In this document: positions 25,901 to 37,416 of the stretch, piece after piece | Numbering within the stretch: the stretch's first letter is position 1 | How the letters are laid out: every line of letters starts with the position of its first letter | From: Pontederia crassipes | Taxonomy: Eukaryota; Streptophyta; Magnoliopsida; Commelinales; Pontederiaceae | DNA length: 64,000 nucleotides | Direction: 5' to 3' | NCBI GenBank assembly: GCA_030549335.1 | Contig: JAUKPH010000017.1 | Location: forward strand, 13,477,501-13,541,500 | Program-made: the position numbers and the translations under genes | Notes under the pieces: model-generated | The model's input: only the letters and a program-made list of their open reading frames with translations | Databases searched by the model: none | Told to the model about the DNA's origin: nothing

Positions 25901-28900
25901 TTCTGAGTTAGTAAACTCCATGATTCATTATTTTTATTTTTTTGGATATCTTTTGATGCTCGAGGCACTTGAGTAATGAATCTCTGTTAAGTTTCCTTGG
26001 TCTGTTCTCTTGATGCAACTTATCTTTTAGCATTCATTGGCACAATAGTAAATCTTCGGACTTGCCTAATTCCTTCATAATATGATTAAGATGTATATTT
26101 AATATTTTGATTTTTTTGAAATATATTTAATATTTTGAATTATGATTCATCCATGTTTTTTTATTAACTTTTCACTTGTCTACAGCTATGCACACTTGAA
26201 TTTGAGATTCGTCGTCCTTCATACTACTGGTTACTTGTAGCACTGGGCCTCTATCAGCCATTTGTATGGGAATATTCACGTTTAAATGTCTCAAACACAG
26301 TAATGTCCAAACGTAAAGTAAGTCATGATGCTGGTTGCATATGATCCACTTGCAGACATTTTATAATTGTCTTACAATTTTCTAGTTTGTTCTCTATGAT
26401 AGCTGAACCGCTTAGTGACAGAGAAGTGGGTGGATGGGTGGGATGACCCTCGTCTATTGACACTAGCTGGTTTACGGCGTCGTGGAGTGTCGTCAACTTC
26501 AATTAATGCTTTCATTCGAGGAATCGGAATCACCAGGAGGTTGTTATTCTTTTGATGTTGCAATTTTGGTGATTTTTTCTTTTTTTTCCTATTCGTGAAA
26601 TGCTAAATTAACTTGGTGTATGAAGCTACTTTTTCATCTCGTGCATTCACATACCCAAACTCTGTGTAGTACACTCCCGAAGATGCATTTGGATGAGCTT
26701 AGAAAATTGCAACCACTAATAGAGAGGAGGGCATAATGACATAAACTGGACTGACCGTTGACTGTTGTCTCACTTTGGCTGCTTTCAAATCCTTAGTTTA
26801 AGCTTATGTGCACAATGCCTCTAATGTGCATGTTCATATGTAGAATCCTTGGTAAATGTAACAATTCTTTTAGCATGTGCGTCAAAAGAAAGGAGAAACG
26901 TATGGCCACTAACCAAACCCTCATTCCTAAAGAAAGAGGTATGATGTACAATGTTTGGAACATGGCATCTCTCACCACAAATTATGTCACGGTTATGCAG
27001 CTGGCAAAAAGATCGTCAACAATGCTCTCCAACTCTGGCATCCATCACTACCAAAAGGTCTTTGACACTGAAGGAATGATGCCTATGATGCTCATTTGTG
27101 CCATACCTCTTGGGCTACAGAGCACTCGAAGAACAGATATGCTTTGTCCTCTTCTACCGCACCACACATTATGTTGGATGTATCAGTGTTGGATGCCCAT
27201 CTCTCCCTATAAACTCTGGTGAGGATCCTATCTAGCAGCATAAGCCAATAAAAATCTTTACTTTAATTGGTACACGAGGTTGCCAAATGAGCTTGTAGTC
27301 AGCCTTGAATGTATCTAAGGTCGTGGTGGCGGGAAGGAAATGGAGGTAGAAACTATGAACTTGAAGGTATCTAAAAGTCAAACTTATCCATCCATCGTGG
27401 AAGGGTCTGGTCGGAAAGGGCGCCGATCCGAAAGTGATGTAAAAAAGAGGGTCCAAGAGTCGGTACTTTGTCCACTAGCTTCTGACCATGTCTCCATGGC
27501 CAATGTGTTTGGACATGTCGTTAAGGCCCACAGTCAGGGAACTGACTCTGAGATGAGTGTCCGAGTAGCTAACCATGTTGCTAGAATGAAAAGGTCTCAC
27601 TTGAGCCAAGTGGATCGCACCGATGGACGTAAAGCTTCCACCCTATGCTCAAAAGATGATGCCCCTCGCGGTAGGATAGATTGGGACTCCCATGACAATT
27701 CTCATCCATAAAGGTGAAAAAGATTGCACTCCATAGGTTGTCCTTAGGTTCCATGATTTGCCAAACCATCGAAATATGAGAGCCCAATTTGTGTAGCAAA
27801 GATCACGACCACCCAAGCATCCCTAGTATGTGGAACGACATGCTCTGTCATGCCAGCTACTCCTTTGCCAGAAGAACCTGCTTCTCAAAGAGTCCAACTG
27901 CCCCTAGGTCTGGGATGGCATCCGGAGGGTTGACATGTAGATTGGAAGCTCTGAGTGGATGGACTAGAGGAAGACAACTCAGCCGCTGCGTGATAATAGT
28001 CCCGAACTCTGGCCATGAAGTTTGTGCTCTAGTCGGTCGATGACCTGGGTTCACTCTTGGGAGCTGATGTGATGGTTGGAAAGGAGGAGACCCAAGTAGG
28101 TAATCGGCAAGGTACTGGCTGGAGTGCACAGTTCCGCCACACAACATGTTGCATCCTCTGTCCCCATGCCAAAAGATGTGAATGAGGATTTGGCATGATT
28201 GATTTGTAGGCTGGAAGTCGTCCCAAAAAGCTCCATCAAGATGGCCACCCGATTAGCCTTCTGGTATGTGCTCTCGGTAAAGAATAATGTATCATCCGCA
28301 TATTGTAGAAGAGAGTCTAGCCATCTAGGCTTTTGGCGAATCCATTGAAGAGGCTGGACTCACAGGAGGCCTGAGTGCATAGGAGCCCTGGGGGAAGCCC
28401 TATCCCACCCTCCTCTATGGTTGCACCCGACCGTCCCTCGTTGTCCATTGACCAAGACTGAGAATGAAGCAACGGTGATGCATAACTTCATCCATGCAAT
28501 CCAAGATGATAGAAACCCTCTAACCTGCAAAGAGTGGTTGAGAGGATCATGAGACAATGCCATAAGCTTTGAAAAATCAACCTTTCATAGAAAAGCTCGA
28601 CGGCTAGAACTCCAATGGGCGATGATCTCTGAGGTTGCCGTGGATGAAATCTGACTGCCTTGAATGTATGAGGTCTTGAAGCACCTCCCAAAATCGATTG
28701 GCCACTACTTGAGCCACCAAGAGGTATATGACATTAGATATGACAATCGGTTGAGTTCTCTACTCGCCCTGCTGGGTGTGCTTAGGTAGCATGAAGAAAG
28801 GGAACCACTAGCTGAGGCGTTGAAAACCCCGGGTCCTGTTGGCGAACTTTAGATGATCGCAATAACATTCTCACTCACCAAAATCCATGACTCTATGTAA

Positions 28901-29865
28901 AAGCAGTTTGAATGTCATTTGGGCTCGCGGAGGCCTCAGTATTAAGGTCTTGCAACGTCTGGGTGGCCCTGTCCTCAGCAATGGCCTGCAATATAGAGAA
29001 ATATGATCATCCATGAGTTGGGGAAAATGTTCCCAGGTGACCACCTCCATGAAATAGCTGTCCCAATGTGTTGGTGACCGGAATCCATTGCCCTTGGACC
29101 TCAAGCTGGTCAATCCTATTCACTTGCTGGTAAAATTCGCATAAAGGTGGAAGAATTGAGTGTTGCATCGCCTCCTGAATCTAGATTTGTTGGGAGTGTT
29201 GCCTCCACCAAATATCTACCATGTCTTCTAGCTGGATGATTTCCTGAGAATGCCTTCACCTTGCTATTTCCTCCACGAGGTGGTAGGAGTTCTCCTGGTC
29301 TAACAGGTAGATAGCCGCAAGGTCCTTGAACTTGTGTTGCTCCCGATCCTTCCGGATCCATCTTCAATGATCTCGTAGCTAATAACTAACGTCCTGATGG
29401 AAGAATCAAAGACACTCGGCCATGGCTCCATCATTAACTGTTGGAAATTATCCTCCAGGACCTAAAGAGCACTCGAAACAAAAGAGTGAGCGCTGAGCAT
29501 GACTGTCATTGGACTGCTACATAAGTGGGGTGTGATCCAAAAATAGTCTATTCAATGTTTGAATGTCAGCCAGCTGGTGTGCCTTGGCTAGCTATGCAGA
29601 TCCCAAGAATCCGCCAATCCTCAATCAAGTGTTCTCCTGGAGTTGCCATGGGAAACAACGAGCAGCCACTGAAATGGCCAGTGCAGCATCAGCTTCATGC
29701 CAGCATCCGACTGTGGCCATGGCCGACGATGCATACAACGGAAGCCTGCCCTCTCGGCCACCTCCCTGGCATCTTATGTTCGTCTGATCAGGGGACTAGA
29801 TATTCTGGCCGGTTGCTCCTCTTTCTTGGTCCCTCCAGATATTGGTTGGGTTGGGTTGTGTGTGT

Positions 29866-29896
<31 letters not shown>

Positions 29897-32800
29897 GGTG
29901 GAGGACCAGGGGTGTGGTGGGTGTTGGTGGCACTGCTGCTGTGGCGTCTCTGGACGGAGGTTGGTGGCGTCGATAGCAACGAGGTTGAGGAGCTACAGCA
30001 ACACCATGACCACCATTCCCAGCTGGAGTATCCAGTTCGATGCTGAAGGAGTTGGATTGGCTGGCATCAGGGGTAGGTGTTGTGGCCACCATGAGGGAGG
30101 AGTTCGATGCTGAAGGCGGCTTTGGCATTGGCCGTGGAGCAGGTGTTCGGGCAGCAGGGTGGCATTCCTCTGTTTCCAGCCACCTGGGGAGGGATGGGGT
30201 CTTGTCGGATTGTATAGCTGCAGAGACGTGAAGTTCAGTTTGCAAGCATCGGGGGTGTGAACCTGGGTGTTACAACCGGCGGTGGGGTGGATGAGTGGTC
30301 TACTTGGGCATGAATGCTGGGTGCATGTATGGTTTTGAGGTGATGTCGTGTCACAGTGAATAGGTTGGGCTGGTTGGGTTCGAGCATTGGCAGTCTGGAT
30401 ATGAGATGGTTCCAATTCCAGTTCTGGTGGCTTGGATGGGGTGCCTGAGCTAGGATAGGAGTATGGCTTGGATTTGGGTGGTAAGTAAAATGGGAGTTGG
30501 GGGGTTGGTCAACATGTGCCCCTGTGGTACCACCTGCACCCCTGACCTGGCTACAGTACCCAATGGTGCATGTTAATGTATGAAGCTTGTGCTGTTGGAG
30601 GCCGGTGGGGGGTTATGCGATGACTGGACTGCCGCCCAAGAGGTTCCGGCAGGCGAGGTTTGCAGATATAGGGGGCAACCTGCCAAGGCCATCACACAGC
30701 ACCAACACAGGGAAGGGGGGGGGGGGGGGGTGGAGAGCTGTTGCAACCTGGATGTTGTTCGACCTGAGCAGAGACAGCTATGAAGTCCGGCGAGTCTATG
30801 GTGTGGGCAGGGGCTGAGAGTGGAGTCCCGAAAGCCGTCACTATGATCGTGATCACTTCGGGGCAAAGAAGATGGAGAGGGGCCCCTTGAATGTGGACAA
30901 GGATCCTGGTTGTAGGCAAGGGCGGTAAACACCTTGTCTGTCTGTCACCAAGGTTGCCTTGTCACCATGCTGAGCTGCAGCAGATGGAGGGGGCTAGTCA
31001 GGAGTTTCTCTCGCTGACTGGTAGATCCAGGAATGTGGGACCACTCATGTGCGGAGATACAATTGGGGTGAATGGCTTGGCAACACATGGCGTGCCTTGT
31101 TTGTGTGGGCATTTGCTACCTTGCTGACTCATAGCTGCTGAGGAGTTCCATCCTTGTTGTATATTCAGCGACCAAGGGGCCAAGATCAGCGGAACTTCGG
31201 ATGATGACATAGGCACCGATGGCAGCTGAGGGGTGGGGTCGGCCGCATCAAAGGGGGCTCTCTGTGTGGGAGGGCAGCAGCAATCTCTGTGCCTTTGTCC
31301 CAGCACTGTTCCTGCCAGGGGTGGGAGCGTGCAAGCGAACTAGCGGTGGCCCTCGAGTCCGCATCTTACGCACTAGATAGGACCAGCACAGGAGCGGGCG
31401 AGGTTGCCAGTACCTAGGCATTTGAAGCATAGGGCTCCAGGAGTTGTGGAGGGAAAGGCATCGGCGGCAGCGTGTGGGAGTACATCGACCACTCCCCATC
31501 CAGGCTCTGGAGTCACGGTTGCATAATGTAGTGTCAAGAGAGGGGCGGATGGGGCAAAAAGTGGAGGAGGTGAAGAGAGGAGGTGGCACTGTCGACAGGG
31601 TCTGCTGGAGATGGGGTAATGGCGTTGCTGGCAGGTCTGCCTGCCGGAGGCAGGAGTGATGCTGGCAGGAACTGACGGAGGCAGTGTTGGTGCTCTGGTA
31701 ACCCTTGTCCTCAATGTCTGTATACTTGATAGTCATATTTGAGAACACAAATACATGTGTATCTCGCATGTGTGCGTGCAACTTAGGTGGATGCTACAAT
31801 TTTGGTATCCATTATACAGATTCATTCCCCATGTGGGTCTCATCTCACATGGAAAATATATTTTTAAAGTAGGACCCACAGGGAACTGAGTCCGTACATC
31901 CCATACCCAGTTTTCTGTATACACCTTAACTTCGTGTGAAGCTGGAGCTTTTAAGAAACTTTCTTGTATCTTCTACTCTCTCAAACTTCTGAGTTCCTTA
32001 TTGTACTGCTCAGTCGAAGCAGTTTTCACGAAAGCTGATAAAAGTGTCAAATGGTGGTGCAGATAATGTCTCTAGACATCTTCTTTGTGCATTCTTGATT
32101 GAAATAAATTACACTGAAGTCCATGTATCTGGGTTATTTCATTACTGTAGTTGGTGTATTATCAAAAAATAATTGATAGCCTGTCATATCTTTGTCAATC
32201 AGATGGTCTCATTAATTCCTACTCTACAGTGATAATAGTCTTATACGTGTTGATCGTCTTGAGTATCATATAAGGGAGGAGCTCAACAAAACTGCACCGC
32301 GAACCATGGTTGTATTACATCCACTCAAGGTGAGGAATTGTTTCCATGTGTCCTGAGTCTCTGTTGCTGAGTGTATAAATTTCTTTGGCGTGATGGGTTT
32401 ATCTATTTCAGGTTGTTATTACAAATCTTGATTCTTCATCAGTAATACATCTTGACGCAAAGATGTGGCCTGATGCGCCATCAGATGATGCTTCATCTTA
32501 TTATAAGGTACCTGTCAGTAAGCCTACATCTTATGGATTGTTCAAAATCCAGTAGACCATAGAGGAACAAACATAGAGTTGAGGAATGCTTTTGTTATTT
32601 TATTCCACAATCCCAGTCAGGCTGGCCATAGGAGAAAAGTTTTCATGCAATTACTGATTTCTTATAATGTTTCAACTTTGAGATTATCACACAGCATAGT
32701 TCTGAACTACTTTCAATTTGGTCCTTGCACCAAGTTCAAGGATATCTTGTTGTGTGGATGAAGTAAAATGCTATGTGATTATTTCATTTTCTTGCATGCT

Positions 32801-34825
32801 GAAACCATTATGGTATGATTATCTTTCAAGAACTATGTTCTTGACAGTCTTGAAGACCTATTGCTCTCAACAGAAATCATTAACTATACCAAGAGCAATA
32901 TGTAGGACATCAATTGCTGCAGCTACTAATACACAAAAACAATAACTACATAAGTACATGCATGAAACAATAACTACATAGGTATATACACAAACAACAA
33001 ATATATGCATTCAAATGGAGTATTAGATGATGTACTAACTGATATTTTTCCCTTCTTGAGGACTTTATGATCTTTTGTTGTGTTTTACATAGGTTCCATT
33101 TACAAATACTGTCTACATTGAGCATTCAGATTTTCGCCTTAAGGACTCAAAGGACTATTATGGTCTTGCACCTGGTAAATCTGTTCTTCTCAGGTAAAAG
33201 ATAATTGCAGAAATAGAATTTTCATTGCTTCTGACAGGGGAACGCATAGTTATTTGTTTATTCTGAATTGTAGATATGCATTCCCTATAAAATGTACGGA
33301 CGTTGTCTTTGGGGAGGACAAAAATACCATTCTTGAGGTGCATGCTGAATATGATCCTTTGAAGAAAACAAAGCCAAAGGTTCTGATTGTGCTACCTATA
33401 CCCATGTTCATAGGGAGGTTTTGGTTTTTTTTTGTACTTAGCTAATCGACTGGAATTCTTGGTAACAAATACAGGGAGTTCTTCACTGGGTCGCTCAACC
33501 TTCTCCAGGGGTTGATCCTCTAAAGGTGGAAGTGCGGATGTTCGAGAAACTGTTTCTTTCAGAGGTATGTTGTTTCATTCATTATGATCTAGTATATAAA
33601 AGATTGCATTTTCAATCTTGTTTGCTTCTCAGAATCCTGCTGAGTTGGAGGACTGGCTATCGGACTTGAACCCACAATCTAAGGAAGTTATTCCAGAAGC
33701 ATATGCAGTGTCATCTCTTGCCAGTTCTGTGTTAGGCAACAAATTTCAGTTCGAACGACTGGGTAACCTACTTGCTTATGAGACATTTACTTTTGTTTTT
33801 ATGCACAATAAATGATAGGATAATCGTCTTGCTTTTACTTTGGTCCCTCTAGTAATTATCTTTGTAGATGAAGTATGATAGCTTTCTGTTATATAAGTGA
33901 TGCCTAAAATTCATGTTTTATTTGCTATACATGTTTTTTGACCTTAGATTGATAGTTTTAATTTGGCCGGCCTAGTTTGATTTTTCTTTTGCTTCTTTTC
34001 CATCTCAATAAATTTGCCTGCCTCGAAATTCCCTGTACCGTATCTGTGATGGAATCATAAGGGACAATATGGTCTGATTTGTCAGATATATAAGTGATGC
34101 CTAAAATTCATGTTTTATTTGCTACCCATGTTTTTTGACCTTAGATTAATAGTTTTAATTTGGCCAGCCTAGTTTGATTTTTCTTTTGCTTCTTTTCCAT
34201 CGCAATAAATTTTCCTGCCTAGAAATTCCCTGTACCGTATCTGTGATGGAATCATAAGGGACAATATGCTTTGATGTGTCAGATATATGTAGTGGCACAC
34301 AAGTTTTTTTATGGCGTCATAAGGGACAATATGCCCTGATGTCAGATATATATAGTGGCACTAAAATTTTTTTGGACAAGCCCCAACGAAAAATATCATT
34401 CTTTTTTCTGCAGTGTCTCCAGAATATCATTCTTTTTTCTGCAGTGTCTCCAGACTATGTAAAGATTGATAGCCCTTAAAGAATGGTGATAGGAAAACAG
34501 ATGCGAAGTAGTAATGATTTTTTCAATAGTGGCGATGCTCAACTATGAACATCCACTATTTTTTCCCCTGATATTATAAAATCAGGCATGGTCGTAATGG
34601 AGTGATCTCATGCCATGGATTTGCTATTTCTCGTTCGATATAAAAATTTCCTTTGTTCTTGATGTCTAACTGCATGTCGCCCTTTTTCATTTCCTGTCAA
34701 TGATATGTGTTGATATTATTGTCGTAGGCTACTTCGCCGTGGACCCAGATTCTACATCGAGTAAACTGGTCTTCAACCGGACGGTAACCCTTCGTGATTC
34801 ATATTCAAAAGGTGGCAGTAAATAG
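14565..34825 (+). CDS. GLNRS: Cytosolic glutaminyl-tRNA synthetase, complete 23-exon gene
   Basis: Class I aminoacyl-tRNA synthetase that charges tRNA-Gln with glutamine using ATP. My exon model: 14565-14696, 14835-14882, 14990-15061, 15277-15376, 15601-15696, 22519-22580, 22684-22785, 22864-22956, 24309-24461, 24536-24591, 24991-25081, 25152-25238, 25334-25531, 25618-25716, 26186-26317, 26403-26539, 32230-32329, 32412-32507, 33093-33193, 33274-33379, 33475-33564, 33633-33762, 34728-34825. The sum is 2379 nt, exactly 792 codons plus TAG, close to known plant enzymes. Every intron is GT-AG and phases match throughout, with no stop or frameshift. The HIGH motif is at residues 281-284 and the MSKRK form of KMSKS at 503-507. 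Introns 5 (6.8 kb) and 16 (5.7 kb) are swollen by transposons. The gene appears functional. Confidence 0.96.
19490..21170. mobile_element. Non-autonomous hAT-type element A (19498-21162) with 8-bp duplication
   Basis: The left terminus CAATGTTATTAGGACCGG and the reverse complement of the right terminus, CAGTGTTGTCAGGACCGG, form an imperfect terminal inverted repeat of the hAT type. It is flanked by TTTGGGAC (19490-19497) and CTTGGGAC (21163-21170), an 8-bp duplication with one mismatch, the hAT signature length. It splits the LINE. The interior has no transposase, only ACCGGT-rich subterminal repeats and a CTCTCTCACGC-type simple repeat (about 19855-20110). Confidence 0.83.
20127..20965. mobile_element. 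Non-autonomous hAT-type element B (20135-20957) nested in element A
   Basis: A second copy of the same family inside element A. The left end CATGGTTATTAAAACCGG pairs with the reverse complement of the right end, CAATGTTATCATAACCGG. The flanks GTTTTCTC (20127-20134) and GTTTTCCC (20958-20965) are an 8-bp duplication with one mismatch. The interior is very AT-rich with no coding frame. Insertion order is LINE, then A, then B. Confidence 0.82.
24309..26539 (+). CDS. GLNRS: GlnRS exons 9-16: Rossmann catalytic core
   Basis: Residues 236-552. The ATP-binding core begins [17 protein letters not shown] (exon 9), with the HIGH signature, followed by [13 protein letters not shown] and [14 protein letters not shown]. 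Exon 13 carries the acceptor-stem binding insertion region and exon 14 has [23 protein letters not shown]. Exon 15 ends in [11 protein letters not shown], the second class I signature, and exon 16 has [20 protein letters not shown]. All residues I recognise as signature positions are intact. Confidence 0.94.
29857..29898. repeat. (TG)n tract running into a G homopolymer
   Basis: About 12 TG steps are followed directly by about 18 G, within the antisense LINE. Length is likely to vary between individuals and between assemblies. Confidence 0.9.
30715..30730. repeat. Poly(G) run, 16 bases
   Basis: A second long G homopolymer in the ORF1 part of the antisense LINE, encoding prolines on the - strand. 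Confidence 0.9.
32230..34825 (+). CDS. GLNRS: GlnRS exons 17-23: C-terminal anticodon-binding beta barrels
   Basis: Residues 553-792. This part makes up the two beta-barrel domains that read the tRNA-Gln anticodon. Recognisable stretches include [49 protein letters not shown] assembled across exons 20-21, and the C-terminal YFAVDPDS / [12 protein letters not shown]. The stop TAG is at 34823-34825. Exon 16 is separated from exon 17 by the 5.7-kb intron holding an antisense LINE. Confidence 0.93.
33891..34285. repeat. Tandem duplication of 197 bp in GlnRS intron 22
   Basis: A unit beginning ATATAAGTGATGCCTAAAAT at 33891 is repeated from 34088 with few changes. A partial third copy of its end (ATAAGGGACAATATG.. 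CAGATATA) follows near 34319-34350, and a 31-bp unit containing CTGCAGTGTCTCCAG is doubled at about 34395-34455. It lies wholly within the intron, so it does not change the protein. Confidence 0.85.
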
Positions 34826-36219
34826 ATCTCGATGGTACACGAAAGAAATTGTGGAGCAGAAACATGAAAACAACATTGGAGAAGCATAGAGGAAAGTCGT
34901 TGTAATCATGCAATATATGTTTGATGATGCTGGGGAGAACTTAAACGTTTATAGTATGTTTTTAATATTATTTGCTTATTTAATCTACCAATTATGAAAA
35001 TGTGAGTCTTGACAGCATGAGATGGCACACAGTGATGGATGCTTGACTGGATTTTAATTTTAAATATAGATTATTGACAAGAATTCGTAATTAAAAATGT
35101 TTATATAATTAACTCAGCAAGATGCACGATTGCACCTGCATTCACACGTTAACACGTTTATAAAAAGGTTTAAATTTTGATTACATATTTAGTTTAGTTT
35201 TTTTTTGTCTAGAACGTCACCAACACTAAAATTAATTATAATTTTAACTTTTGTTATAATTCAACAAAATAAGATCGTTAATGTTGACCTAATAACTTTC
35301 ATGCATATAATTGAATTATTTCAAGATGTGGGTTAAATTTGTGATTTTATAAAACAACTGGAGTTGCATAAAATTAAATGATGAATATTAATTTATAATT
35401 TTTTTTTAAAAAATAAAATTTGTGAAGTGTTATCTACCTAAATATTTAACATTCTTGAAAACAAAAGTGTAGCAATAGGTTCATATGCAATAAATTTAAA
35501 AAATTTTGTTGTCAAGAATAAGGACCAGAAAAATTGATTCTCAAAATTGTTATGATTGGTTGTTAAAAATTAGCTATAATAGTAAGATTACACAAAATAG
35601 TGTTGAATTTTAGAAGATATGCTCCTTTTTATTTTATTTTTTTATTTTACTTTCTTCCCTCACTTGATATTCCTTCATCTCCAATAATATTATTTTTTTA
35701 TTTTAAGATTTAAAATAAAAATGAAAATTTTTAATGATACTTATGTTTTAATATTATCTAACAAGTTTTAATATCATTAATAAAAAATAAACAAATATCT
35801 TGGGTTTTAATTTTCAATATTTATTTTTGTTAATGCTTGGATGATATTAAGAATGTCTACCTATTTTTACCTATAATCATTAATAATCTTTAATTATTAT
35901 TATTTATGTTTAACTTTTTTTATTCATTTAACTTCATTAGGATTATATATATCTGTTACGTTATTTTTTATTTCCTAAAAAGATGATGAAACCATAAATA
36001 AAGAATGTTTATTATTTAAGATGAAAGCTAAAAAAAAGAGGTGCCGGCGACCGCCTCTCGCTTTGGGGTGCCGGCGGCTGCCGACGCTTCGGCTGGTGGG
36101 CGGAGCGACAACCGCTTTTTTTTAAGGTTTGGCGGAGCCTATACAACTTGAACTCTCTTTGACTCTTCGTCCACTTGCAAGCACGACTACGAGTCACTTC
36201 TTGATCTCTCGAATCAATC
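34826..36219. other. Intergenic region between GlnRS and the NOMO-like gene
   Basis: The first roughly 150 bp should be the GlnRS 3' UTR. I see no clear AATAAA signal there, which is common in plants. The rest is strongly AT-rich with no coding frame. The last 200 bp before the next gene becomes GC-rich (about 36040-36110), as in a promoter/5' UTR. The two genes are head to tail, about 1.5 kb apart. Confidence 0.6.
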
Positions 36220-36306
36220 ATGATCTCGCCTTCCTTCACCTCATCCTCCGCCATCTTCTCCGATCCGTGCCGTTCTAATCCCGCTGCTATTGACATCGGA
36301 TCTGCA

Positions 36307-36546
36307 ATGGCGACCGACGGTCTCTTCCTCTGTCTACTGGCAGCGTTGTTCGCGTCCATGGCCGTAGGGGATTCAATCCACGACTGCGACGGATTCATTG
36401 AGGTGACTGTGTGTTGTTGTCGCGTTTTAAATGTTTCTCACTCCTTTTGCTTCTATGCGATTTGTTGTTGGGCTGTGCAGGCGAGCTCTTCGTTGGTTAA
36501 ACGGGGGAAGGCTTCCGATGCGAAGCTGGACAACTCACACATCTCG
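36307..36546 (+). CDS. NOMO-like (nodal modulator) protein, exons 1-2 only, gene continues beyond window
   Basis: Exon 1 (36307-36402) encodes a signal peptide, MATDGLFLCLLAALFASMAV, followed by GDSIHDCDGFIE. Exon 2 (36481-36546) encodes ASSSLVKRGKASDAKLDNSH and two more residues. Both junctions are GT-AG in phase 0. The sequence matches the mature N-terminus of the plant homologue of nodal modulator as I remember it. That is a large single-pass ER-membrane glycoprotein of repeated carbohydrate-binding-like (Ig-like) domains, linked in animals to the ER translocon. An in-frame ATG at 36220 would add 29 residues in front of the signal peptide; I prefer 36307 because the hydrophobic stretch follows it directly. 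The donor at 36547 opens an intron with no acceptor exon found up to 64000. Confidence 0.8.
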
Positions 36547-37411
36547 GTATGATTTCAGTGTAAAAAATTCTACACGTTGCATTTGATGAGATTTTTGTCT
36601 CCATAGTTTTACTTTTTTTTTTCTGGGGGTGGGAATCATAAATGAAAGTATCCCCCCATGATAAAGATACACTATTATTCATGTGTTATTTATTTATTTT
36701 ATTATGTGATAATTATGTTAATGCATATATATTAAACTTGATTTTTATGTTTTTTTATTGTTATAAGTGAAAATGACTTCTATTACAAAGTTTGGAAAAG
36801 GGGTGCATTGCATCAGGTACTCTAGGAAGAGGATGGGATTAATAAGATTAGTAAGAATAAAAAAATCTTATTAATGTTTTATGTGTTATTTTATTATACA
36901 TTTTTTAATAGATGTCCTCCCTACTCCTTCCTATTCATCTGACGGTTGGATCGTTATACATGGTTCACAGCAGTTCACCTTTGGTTTACCATCGCCGTCT
37001 TCATGTTGTGAGAACTATGCACGTGTTACTCTCCTCTGTCACACTCAGGTTGGTTTTCCTCTCCGCTCAAGCAATGCCATTAACGGCACAGGGGAGACAG
37101 ATGCCAGACAGCCATGGGAAGGAAGAGCACCCACTCCCACCAAATGCGCCCCTCCTTTAATGCCCGAATGCCGATGAGAGCTCCATAAAACCTTTATTAC
37201 AGTCCAAGAGTAAAGCTCGGTACTAGTGAGAAATTAGGCATCTTGGCAAAAGAGAGCTGGAATTTCGGGAAGGGGTGTTCAGAATCTGGCTGATGCATTG
37301 CCCCTCTAACATGGCAACAATAGTTTCGTTGTAATATCATTTCTTAGAGACTCAGAGGTGGCATCAACAGTTTTCAATTTTGATGAAATGAATGTTTTTT
37401 GGTGTGGAATT
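36547..37411 (+). other. NOMO-like gene, start of intron 2
   Basis: Intronic sequence before the chromovirus insertion. It is AT-rich, with a moderately GC-rich patch at 36905-37180 whose open frames have no recognisable product. A GTCCTCCCTA word at about 36912 recalls the words at 389 and 45879. I find no exon here. Confidence 0.5.
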
Positions 37412-37416
37412 GAGGT

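Larger units (their letters stand above)
26800..31730 (-). pseudogene. Degenerate L1-type LINE in GlnRS intron 16 (antisense)
   Basis: Boundaries are approximate. Read on the - strand from about 31730 it starts with an ORF1-like proline-rich part ending in a zinc-knuckle-like [14 protein letters not shown] (about 31390-31440), then a broken endonuclease/reverse transcriptase. The RT active site YADD is still spelled at 28291-28302, next to TLFFTES, and [20 protein letters not shown] lies near 28440-28500. The zinc-finger end ([13 protein letters not shown]) lies near 27240. Many stops and frameshifts interrupt every part. Its orientation is opposite to the host gene. Confidence 0.75.

Noticed and set aside
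29525-30415. Several 130-170 codon frames on both strands
   Set aside because: They are shadow frames of the degenerate LINE ORF1 region, extended by TG and poly(G) tracts.
14565-34825. Possibility that GlnRS is a pseudogene because of large transposon insertions
   Set aside because: All 23 exons join in frame to exactly 792 codons plus stop, all introns are GT-AG, and the catalytic motifs are intact.
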